Source: Symbiodinium natans
Taxonomy: Eukaryota; Sar; Dinophyceae; Suessiales; Symbiodiniaceae
Assembly: GCA_905221605.1 (NCBI GenBank)
Contig: CAJNDS010002385.1
Coordinates: 52,501 to 116,500, forward strand
Direction: 5' to 3'
DNA: 64,000 nucleotides
Shown: positions 55,150 to 64,000 of the stretch, piece by piece
How the letters are laid out: the number at the start of each line of letters is the position of its first letter
Numbering within the stretch: the first letter of the stretch is position 1
Translations under genes and position numbers: made by a program
The notes under the pieces: generated by a model
Database searches by the model: none
What the model was told of the DNA's origin: nothing
What the model saw: only the letters and a program-made list of their open reading frames with translations

Positions 55150-58000
55150 AGAGAAAGTTCCGGTTCCAAACAAGTTCACACTTTGCTGCCTGCTGTTTTA
55201 ATTTTGGGGGAAGACTGACACAAGACTTAGACTGGAACCGACTGAGAGGCTTATTTGTTTTACTCGCAACGAGGAGCTGTGAAAGCCAGATCTGGCTTCC
55301 CGTGTGTGAAAAAAACGCCGCAACTAGGCCCAAAAATGGCTCCTAAACTTGGGTTCCAATTTGAGGCTCCAACCTGGGTGGCCTTGTATGTTCACACAGA
55401 AATCCGAAATCTAGGGCCCGTTTTCGGTGCCCAGAATTAAGCTGCTTTTGGAACCCATTTGAGTTCAATAATAATTGAAATCAACTCACAGACAAACAAG
55501 ATTTTTTCTATTCGATACTGTTTGCATCAACACTCAAGAAAACAAAAAACGCCGTCGATACGCGTGTTCTTGGCTTGCTAAACTTGTCTTTAGCTGGCAT
55601 GCAAGACAAAGCAGTCTTGCATTGTTCGCGCGATCTTTCTCGCACTGTGGAGGTCACTTCGCCTTTTGGGGTTGATTTCTTGCCCTCTTTTTGTGTCTCC
55701 AAATCACACACCTTTCACCACCCGCACACTTCCACACTTGAACAGCCAGCAGAACCCAGCCGACATACACGCAAACGCACACCACCCACGAAAGCCACTT
55801 TGCACCCACATCATGACACACACCACACTCCATGACACACACGAATCTCTGCCAAAACGCCGAAACCACAACACACCACACCCATTCACAATGAAAAAAC
55901 GAGGTAAACACACACAGACACCACTGCAAGGTTACTGTTTTTTCATTTGGTGTCACTTCTGAGACTCCATGCCTTACCACCTTCACTTACACACTGACAC
56001 TTTCCTTGCACTAAAGCCAAAGACATGCACTTGCAAACCAACCCACTTTTGCAACCACAATGCTGACACACACACACACACACCCACAACACTCTTTGAG
56101 CACACTTAGAAAAACAGCCGAAACCACATTCTTATGGCATCTTTAAGTTCCGATTGCAATTTTTTCACTGTCTTTCTGGTCGATCGACAGCTTATCCCGG
56201 CTGACAGCACTTACCAAAACACTTGCTAAACGATCGTTTTGGTTCAGGGCGGTTTCTTGAAACTTTCTTTTTCTAAAGCTTGCAACTTTAACGGAGCGAC
56301 AAAAAAAACATAAAACATTGAACAAAAGGAAAATTCTTTTTTAGACGGGCGAAAGCAATTTGAACAAAAACAAAAAGTGTTGCTGTGCATGAATCTGCTG
56401 CTAAATCTGAAGAAAATTGTCTAAGTTTCACGACTCTGGCTTTCCAGTGTTGTCTCGATTTCTCCAAAGTTCAAAAAAAATGCAGTTCTTGCTAACATTG
56501 AAAAAACAATCACACTAACCTCTCATTATGGCTGGAAGCGACTTGAGAGTCAAGCCTTGATGTCCATTGTTTTTGCTGCAGTTTCCACGGCGCGTTCTCC
56601 AGGTTTGGTGCAAGGCATTAAAGCAGAAGATGAGAAAAAAGGGTGCAGAGTCAACATTGGTGGAAACTTGGAAAAGTTGAATGCAAAGCCTCTAACAGTG
56701 CCGGGACGAGACAAGTTGATTTGTTAAGAAGGTTGCGCGCGACGCCCAAGCCAAACCACTTGAAAATTGCAAAGTGTATTACCAGAATGTGAATAAGTGC
56801 AAGCGAAGCAAGCAAGACACCAGAGCAAATTTTAACAAATTTAACTGATCAAGTGTTGAATTTAAGGGTTTTTTTCAATATTTTCAAAGACTTCAGAAAT
56901 TTTGAAAATTGGTTGAATGGTGCTGAATCCAGGGAAGAATTGCAACACGCAACCAAAATCGAAAAACAAAGAATTAAGGGCACCCAGCCTGAAAGAAAGT
57001 TTCTTCTGCTCAATCTTCTGTCAAATTTCAGTGTTCTTAAACTTCTGTTTGGCCATTTTGAAAAATTAAAGACAAGAGAACGCAATCGAAGCTTTGTCAA
57101 AAAAAGTGGACTCTTTTGGGTTGACAAGAAAGCAAGCGGACAGAAAAAAGGTGCGAACGCGCACAGGCAATGACAGAGTGCCAGTAAGAGCGTCCCGCCT
57201 CCTGCAAGAGGCTGGTGGTGTGGCACTCGGTCTTGAGCCAAACGGTCACACCGTGGCTCTACAAACACTTCTTCTAAAATGCTTCACGCTTTAGGCTATA
57301 AGCTTCAAGCAAGCCTAAATGCTCCTAAGCATGGGAAAACAGAAGAAAACGTGTCGGCAGTCAAGGAAAACCGATTGAACAGCTCTTACAGCCTCAACTA
57401 TGCTTTAAGCACACAAAATCACTAACTGGTCATCAGCATCTTCCGCTTCGCCTATTCTTGCGCAAAACCTTCTCTGGAAGCCCGCAGCGATTAGAGCTTG
57501 TGGTCTGCCCTTTAAGGTCTGAAAAATTTTGCGCAAACACAAGAAGCCTCCAAATGGGGTACTCCCCCTACGTCCGAACTCCATGCACTCTCTGTGTTAT
57601 GCATCTTGGTCAGCATTCCGCTTCCCGGCACAACAGAACTGCTATTTGAAAAAGATTGGACAGCTTGGCGCTGGAGATGGCTGGTTGTTGAGTTCTGCCA
57701 ATGCAGCGGGGCACCATAACGGCATGGAGCAGCATGAATCCGTGGAGCTTCACCCAAGATTACGCTCTTTCGAACGGAACAAGTTTTTGTCTTAACACAC
57801 CAATTCTGCAAAGCATTACGGGTCACTGTAAAAGCTTGATACGTTGTTACTTGCAAGTGTGCGTGCAGCGGCAAGGGAGATCGGATTTTAAAGCTCCATT
57901 AGCACTTAAACCCTGGTACACGAGCAGGTGTGCAGCACAGAAAGGTGAGCCGTCCGCTTGCGCGAGTAGGTGTGAGTTGACGTGAAGTTGTTCTGCTGAG
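55150..58000. other. Unique stretch, no gene recognised
   Basis: CA-rich and CACACC words at 55,720-56,090, AT-rich at 56,100-57,150. Short frames are open on both strands, none with a recognisable domain. Confidence 0.5.
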
Positions 58001-58093
58001 GGTTGTTTGTGCTTGAGTCCACCGCCGTCAAAAGTGAAAAGTGGAACCAACCAGAATCCCACACACTTCGTGTCTCAAGCACAAACAACCCTC
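57998..58093. repeat. Perfect 20-bp inverted repeat with 56-bp loop
   Basis: GAGGGTTGTTTGTGCTTGAG (57,998-58,017) and its exact inverse (58,074-58,093) would form a strong hairpin. Could be the tips of a small element or a structured RNA. Confidence 0.8.
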
Positions 58094-58099
58094 TGGTAT

Positions 58100-59880
58100 T
58101 CAAGAGCCGTGGCAGATTGTGTGGCTTTTGATCATTATTCTTGGGATCAATGCTGACGCCACATATGGAAAGATTGTGGACTTGCCTTGCCACACCGAGC
58201 CTCTAGGACCCGTTCCACTTGAACATCTTGTCCTTGACAGACATGATCCAGTCCGCAAACTTCTGCTTCTCAGATGAAGGCAGTTCTGTGTATTCAGTCT
58301 GGTTTGCGGAGTGCTGCAGAAAGTTCAATACTATGCTCAGCTGAGAACAAAAAGATTAATGCCGAAGGGGCGTCAGCGTGGAACAGCTGACAGGAATTTC
58401 ATGCTACAGAGCGAAAGCCTTAAACTTGCTTGGAGAAGAACAAAAACATCATTTTGAGCATCTGAAAATGATGTTTTGGCTGAAAAACATTCTCAGAGGC
58501 CTTAAACACTGAAAACGATGTTTTCGGCATTCCTGTATGGTTCTGGGCTTGCAAAGCCACTTGAAGAGACTCAAACACCCAAACCCTCTTCAGTGGAAAG
58601 CCTTAAATTTGCTGGAAGAAGACTTTTGGGAACTGGCAAAGCTCTGATTTGCCGGTACCTGTAGTCCCACAGCCAGGAAGGTCAATTGCTGCTGAAGTAT
58701 CGTGCTTGGTATCCTGCTGCTTGTTGTAAGCCTGCCACAACAGCTTATCGCGCTTACTTTGTCTGTAACTTTTGTCGCGCTTCCTCCGACCCGACCAGGC
58801 TCTAACTCCTGCAGGCTGTCCAACTCAGCTTTCCGCAGTGACATCTCCAGCACAAGTTGTCCCAGCCGCTCCCGCAGGAAAACTACAGACACGCTCACAG
58901 TGAAGATGTTGCATTGGTGCTGGGAAGTGGTGCGTTCTTTGGAGCGGAGTTTCAGCAAGGTAAAGTTGGAATAAGCCGCCATGTCCGTCTCGGCCACCAG
59001 CACATCTTTGGACGGTGTGATGTCTTCTCTACTACTAGAACACTTACTATACTATCAACGCATACTGCTATAGTACACTCTACTAGTATACTGATATTGA
59101 AGAAGTCCCTTTTTTTGTAGTCTGGCTTCTGCGTTGACTGTGTGCATTCCAGCTTCATGCGCCACCCGCACCTGACATTGAGGACCCCAATGCACCCAGC
59201 ATTACAGCACAGCTACTACGGCATATTCAGCACATTGGGCAGCACTGTAGTCTACGACATCGCAAAAAGACGTCTCTGACGAAGCAGAGCAGATCCTCAC
59301 CAATCCGTTGCGTGCTTGAAAGCTTCGCCAAATATCAGGGACCCACGGAACCGCTTTCTTGCGGTGAAGAGGAGGAACTGAATGGAGTGCTGCAGAGGAA
59401 GAAGAAGCACTGCCCACTGCGGCCTTCGACTCATGGTCAGCTGCTCCATCCGTTCACCCCGCAGCTTGTTGTGGTGGTGCTCGGCTGGAAATCGAGGGCT
59501 AGCAACCTCCGATCTGCTACTGCTTTTGCCACTGCTACAGCTGCTGCTGGTCTGCGACTGTGCTTGTGAGATTTTGTGCGTTGTATAAGTTGCGCTTTGC
59601 AGCAAGCATCATGGTCGCATGCGGTGACGTAGCAATTGCACGTCGTTGCTTTTGTGCAGCTTCGAGTCAACTCGGCTGCGGTGGATTCAAAGGTGGTTCG
59701 GGTGGCACTGGGTGCCAGGCAATTCCTGAAGAGCCAGGGCAACGTTCCTTCGGGCTTCACACAGTCCTGGAAGAAGTGCAAATAGCGATCAAGTCGGTGT
59801 CATTCCCGAACATTGGCGTCCTTCACGTTGAATGTGAATACAAATTAAAGGGGGAAGGGGCGGGAGTATGTTAGCCAAGG
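58100..59880. other. Unique stretch, no gene recognised
   Basis: A minus frame of 137 codons at 59,003-58,590 (with VLEMSLRKAELDSLQELEPG) is open but unrecognised. At 58,440-58,530 two copies of GATGTTTTGGCTGAA-like sequence occur. Confidence 0.35.
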
Positions 59881-59899
59881 CAAGTGGAGTCGGAGATGC

Positions 59900-60300
59900 C
59901 AAGCGCAAACATTGTGGCCCCGCTGGTCATATTGCAAGGCGCAAATGTGTCGGCTCCCCTGCTGTCGCAAGGAGAGCGGATTTCTTGCGACTTGCTTCTG
60001 CACTGTAACAGAAGTCCTTACGATCATCTGTTGGATAACTTTGGCGTAAGAGCAGTGGTCGTTTGGTTTTTGGGTTGGTTAGGCCCCCTGGGCCAGCATG
60101 AATTCAGTTCTGCGATGCGAGACCAAGGTTTACCGAAAGAACGCCGCGCATCTTTCCCGAATGGCGTCGACTGCTTTCGTCGGGCCCGCCGGCTGAGAGA
60201 GCGCTAAGATGTTGCTGGCGTTGGTTTGTGTTTGTTTGTCTGTGCAGAGCGAGAACGCTGAGGAAGCGCTGTGCGCATAGCGCAGGCCTTTGTTTGCTGG
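59900..60300 (+). repeat. Dispersed repeat Y, copy 2
   Basis: Inverse, diverged counterpart of 53,640-54,050. The frame is more broken than copy 1. Confidence 0.6.
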
Positions 60301-60689
60301 AGGGGTTTGCACTGATGGCTTGTCTGCACTTCCTTCCGTTGCAGTACAGGTGTTTCCAAGGAAGCGCTCAGGCTGTGCCTGGCACGGGGAGGGGTGGGAT
60401 TCACCCCTTAAGTTCCCCTCTTGGCTATTCCCTCGACCCAAAAAGTTCCCCAAGCGCCAAGTAGGCTCAGGAGGGACCGGGGAGTGCCTGCAGCTGCTTC
60501 ACCAAGGGAGCAGCAGAAGAGAGCAAACAACAGAAAGAAATTGCGAACGTGAGGCTTATGGGACCTGGGAGCAGCAGGGAGAGAAATCATGAATCTGAAG
60601 CCTATGGGCCCTCAAGACCGGGGAAGAGCGCAGCAAAAATCGCGACCCTGACGCCTGGGCTCCCCGGACCCGGCAGCACCAGGGAAGTG

Positions 60690-61010
60690 CGCCTCTAGCT
60701 CCCTGCAGCCTCTCGCTGCAGACTGCCTAGCAGTTCTCTTGTTGGCCGGCTCTGGGCTAAGTTTCAGGGATAGTGGGTTTGCTTTGTGGTCTGTGTGCTA
60801 TCGAAAAAATCGGCCGGGGGCAGTCAGAGTAATGGGGCAAGTCAACAACCTACCTGCAGTTCGCTTGAGAACTGGAGACTAGACACGCTGAGCGCAGGCC
60901 CAGTAGCAAGGAAGCCTACTTGCAGGCTCTGTAGCATCCAAGCTGCAGCTGCCCAGAAGCCTGCTTGCAGTCCCTGCAGCCGCAAGCTGCAGGCTGCCAA
61001 GAAGCCCCTC
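60690..61010 (+). repeat. Irregular CTGCAG-rich repeats
   Basis: Roughly 50-bp units with AAGCCTGCTTGCAG, CCCTGCAGC and CAAGCTGCAG words, at least three copies. Confidence 0.6.
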
Positions 61011-61186
61011 TCTTGGCCAGTCCCTGCAAATTGCATTAACGTTCTCCAAAAACTGGTTTCTGGGATAGTGGGTTCTGCTTGGCCCCTTTTCAGCTCCGCG
61101 GAACACGTTTCGCTGCGGCCTGGCGCGCCTGTGAGGCTGCAGGCCCAGCAGCGCCAGCCTGCTTCCTTAATGGTCTGTGTGTGATA

Positions 61187-61549
61187 GTGGGCAGTTAAGT
61201 GACATGGCTGCGTTATTTGCATAACACGGACCCTGCAGGTCGAGCAACGCAGCGAGGTTTCTGCCCTCATAGCACGCGTCCGCGTGCTATGTGGGCTGTC
61301 CTGCTACTGTTTGGCAAAACAAGTCTTTGGTCTCAACTCTCTGTGCATTCACACAGTGAAAACCGGCCGCGTGGGGCAGTTAAGTTACATGGATCTTAAA
61401 CTGCGTCACTTGCATGACACGGACCCTGCAGGTCGAGCAACGCAGCGAGGTTTCTGCCTTCATAGCACGCATCCGCGTGCTGTGAGGGCTGTCCTGCTAC
61501 TGTGTGGCAAAACAAGTCTTTGGTCTCAACTCTCTGTGCATTCACACAG
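61187..61549 (+). repeat. Tandem duplication, period about 185-193 bp
   Basis: GACCCTGCAGGTCGAGCAAC, then AGCGAGGTTTCTGCC, CCGCGTGCT and CTTTGGTCTCAACTCTCTGT occur in both copies (from 61,210 and from 61,403) with few changes. An 8-bp insertion precedes copy 2. Recent event. No coding sense. Confidence 0.9.
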
Positions 61550-61693
61550 TTGTCAACCTAACTGCCAGAAGGTGTACTGAGTGCTATGCTACTGCTGCGG
61601 CCCTGGCGCTTGTGTGGGAACTGTCCCTACGGACGCGTTGGGCAGTTTAGGTGACGGAGGTTCCTTGCCTTACGGCCGACCCATACTTTTGCT

Positions 61694-61960
61694 TAATGTC
61701 TGTACCAGACGTGGCGCAGCATTGCTATGGCAGCTGAGTGATTGGTGCCGGTATTTCTTGTTTGTATTGGTCTCACCTTGCTGGCCTTGCGTTAAGTTGT
61801 CTTGCAATAAGGGCCTCTGCGCTAGCGGTCGCTTCTTTGTAGTCACGACTTCTTTACGCTTGCTGGCCTGTACAGTTTGACTCTCAAAGTAGTTGTCTCT
61901 GTCGCAATAGACTGGCCCACTGTGCTGCTGATGTGGTAAGGGGCGTCCGCTTCAAAAAAA
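61694..61960 (+). repeat. Dispersed repeat X, copy 2
   Basis: Inverse counterpart of 54,863-55,144, about 80-90% similar by eye. Confidence 0.65.
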
Positions 61961-62830
61961 GGCATCCCCTACTGCTTCCAAATGGCCTTGCGTTTGCTGG
62001 TGGGCATATTGACCTGAAAGCTACATGCGAGGAGCCTCCCTGTGGGGTGTAGAACTCCCAGCAAACAGGCGTTGAGGGAGCAATCAATCGCTTCTCAGGG
62101 AGCATCGCTCCTGCTATTGCAATTGGCAAGCGAAGACCAATCACATCCAAGCCGAAAGTGAGACCGGACAAGTTCCGGTTCCGGTCGAAGTCCTGGTCTT
62201 TGGGCTCTTGCCTGCAAGGTTTAGGGTCCAAAGTCCGGAAAGCAAGACTGAAGGCAGACCAAAACCCTTGGCTGCTACGCAGCCAAAAGTGCAAGATTAA
62301 GGTACAACAACCTTGATTCTGCCTGTCCCTTTGTGGCAGAACCGTTTAGAAAGCACACACTCTGCCTGCCCCTGGGGCCAGAGGTGCTGTCAACGGCGGC
62401 TCCCTCCTTGGTAAAAAGCAGGCGATGTCAGCTTTTCTAGACAGGGAAGTGTCCGGATTTTTTGGGGAGGTGAGAATTTATCGTCCCCCACTTCTCTGAG
62501 AATGCTTCGATCTTCGGCGCATTTGGTGCAGTCGCCTCTAACAAGACTTGACCTGCCCGTTCCGGTGCCAGTTGGCCGCTCACCTCATTAGCTTGAGCCT
62601 CGTCCACTTTTCTCCACCTCTTGTTGATCCATCTCCAAGGGCCGTCCCAGCGACTCTCGAAAGTAACATTTGCCTCCATCACTTCGGGTGGTGTGCGCTT
62701 GGAGAGAAAAATCAAGTTTGGCTCAAATTTCTGCAGGTTTTTTGCCTGCTAAGTTAGTGAGTGGCTGTCTGAACGGGACTCATTGGGAAACGAGGCTTCA
62801 ATCCTAGTTGTCGTGCAGTGCCATCTGATT
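61961..62830. other. Unique stretch, no gene recognised
   Basis: A minus frame of 136 codons at 62,294-61,884 overlaps repeat X. No domain recognised. Confidence 0.35.
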
Positions 62831-62833
62831 GGA

Positions 62834-63205
62834 GTGGGTTTGACCATGTTTTCAAGAGACTGAGAAAAGCGTGGTTTGGGGTGGGTTCGACGTGGGTTTG
62901 GGGGTGTGGGGTGGGTTTAACCGTGTTTTGAATGGACTCAGAGTGGGTTGGACTTGTTTAGAGGGTGCGGGTGGGTGGGGGTGGGTTTGACCCTGTTTTG
63001 AAGGTGGGATGGCTTTGGGGTGGTTTTGACCATGCTTTGATGGGGCTGAGATGGGTTTGACCATGTTTTGAAGGCGCTGAGAGAGCCTTCGGGTGGGTTG
63101 GGGTGGGCTTGGGCGGTTTGTGAAGGGGCTGGGTTGGGTTTGACCTTTTTTGAAAGGGTTGGGTGAGGGGGCTTGACTGTGTTTTGAAGAGGCTGGGAAG
63201 GGGGC
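62834..63205 (+). repeat. G-rich minisatellite with GTTTGACCATGTTTTGAAGG units
   Basis: About eight irregular units of 30-60 bp sharing GGGTTTGACC, TGTTTTGAA and GGGGCTGAG. Confidence 0.8.
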
Positions 63206-63726
63206 TTGATTTCTACAGCAAGTGCCAGGAGACCGAGTCGTTCCTGTACTGTATTCGGACGCCCTCTAATCTTGATTAGCGACGCCGCGTAAGTGGGCAG
63301 GGGTAGAGTTGCGGGAAGAGCACGTGACTATTAGCTGGAAGTGTATCAGATAGTAGAAGCAGAAGGCAGTGTGCACGTGAGGCTTGCAGCTGTTTGACAA
63401 GGGAACCCTCAATTGAAAACATGTGTTTTTTTGTCAGTTACAAAACGCGGAAAAGACGAAACAATGTGAACAATGTCCAACGCCAATGCTGGTATTTGCA
63501 ACACTTTTGCATCAACAAGTAGAAAGTATCTCGAAAAAACTATGTTTTACCCTATGCCTACTCAAGGTTTGAAAACGACCCTCCAAAACTCGAGTAAAAC
63601 GCGCGTCTTGGCAAAAACAAGTGCGAAGACGTAGCGTTCTTCCCGTTGCACTGGGGGGAAGCCTTTGTCCTGCCCATGCGTCACAAAGTAGGTCCTTCAC
63701 AAACGCCAGACGGGATAGCCACACAT

Positions 63727-63788
63727 GGGTTTAGGGTTTAGGGTTATAGGGTTTAGGGTTTAGGGTTTAGGGTTTAGGGTTTAGGGCA
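63727..63788 (+). repeat. TTTAGGG array, return of telomere-like repeats
   Basis: About eight units, the first tract since 48,118. Marks the right edge of the repeat-free block. Confidence 0.95.
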
Positions 63789-63864
63789 TGTTCGGACGAT
63801 CCCCCAAAAGATCCCACGCTGGGTTCACGACACATGTGCAGCTGTCCACTATGGTGTTGCATAG

Positions 63865-63984
63865 TACCTGGACGTTCATGAGCACGTGTAACTTGCAAGT
63901 AGGGTTATGAGTGCCTTACAGTGGGTACAAGTATAGAGACCATACTTAAGACGTTACTTCTGACTACCCATGAACCTCCAAGTA
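63865..63984. mobile_element. Inverted-repeat element family A
   Basis: TACCTGGACGTTCATGAGCA at the left and CTACCCATGAACCTCCAAGT at the right. 120 bp. Its right flank AGTACTGTTT equals the right flank of the 8655-8810 copy, so the true right end may extend a few bases. Confidence 0.7.
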
Positions 63985-64000
63985 CTGTTTATACCGCAGC

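Noticed and set aside
63512-63724. 70-codon minus frame beside the last TTTAGGG tract
   Set aside because: Protein-like in places but lacks a recognisable domain or convincing splice sites.
1-64000. CRISPR arrays, bacterial operons, ribosome binding sites
   Set aside because: No spacer-repeat pattern or prokaryotic gene layout is present; all recognisable features are eukaryotic.

Overview
This window looks like nuclear DNA of a dinoflagellate, probably one related to the Suessiales or other core lineages. Five independent signs point there. (1) A 21-nt copy of the dinoflagellate spliced leader, with one mismatch, lies in the genome at 21,646-21,666. (2) A complete three-exon delta-class carbonic anhydrase gene has two GC-AG introns. 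(3) A nuclear copy of a dinoflagellate-type cox1 lies at about 51.5-52.8 kb. (4) U6, U1 and 5S RNA genes sit together at 29.3-30.1 kb, with a degenerate spliced-leader-like sequence between U1 and 5S. (5) Plant/alveolate-type TTTAGGG telomere-like repeats are scattered everywhere in the first 48 kb.

Layout. From 1 to about 48.3 kb, tracts of TTTAGGG (G-rich on +) and CCCTAAA (C-rich on +), plus locally homogenised variants, alternate every few hundred bases. Short unique islands lie between them. Many islands that follow a C tract and precede a G tract read as short exons, mostly on the minus strand, often with AG acceptors and GT/GC/GA donors. At several of these the donor is the first base or bases of a TTTAGGG tract, so introns there would start with TTTAGGG and end with CCCTAAA in the sense direction. 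The intact carbonic anhydrase gene (15,572-13,960) anchors this reading: its second intron has a telomere-like tract just before the acceptor and an inverted-repeat element whose edge lies at the GC donor. Other minus-strand pieces are a probable cytosine-5 DNA methyltransferase fragment (8.4-8.9 kb), a Thr-rich extracellular protein in three exons (22.3-24.1 kb), a WCC-motif exon (18.6 kb), a gene start with a spliced-leader relict (21.45 kb), and a Cys-rich gene (32.4-33.0 kb). Several families of small terminal-inverted-repeat elements lie between them. The main family carries AG|GT and AG splice-like sites inside its inverted repeats and interrupts the methyltransferase, so it resembles intron-generating 'introner' elements.

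From about 48.35 to 63.73 kb telomere-like repeats are essentially absent. This block holds a 1.5-kb AT-rich mitochondrial insertion with a broken cox1, a decayed Copia-type reverse transcriptase fragment abutting it, two pairs of inverted diverged duplicates that could be internal and LTR parts of a retroelement family, a tandem duplication at 61.2 kb and a G-rich minisatellite at 62.8-63.2 kb. I recognise no intact gene there. Telomere-like repeats return at 63,727, followed by one more copy of the main inverted-repeat element.

Most exon calls are inferences from reading frame, amino-acid texture and splice-like boundaries. In this GC-rich DNA the opposite strand is often open too, so strand and gene membership are uncertain except where stated.
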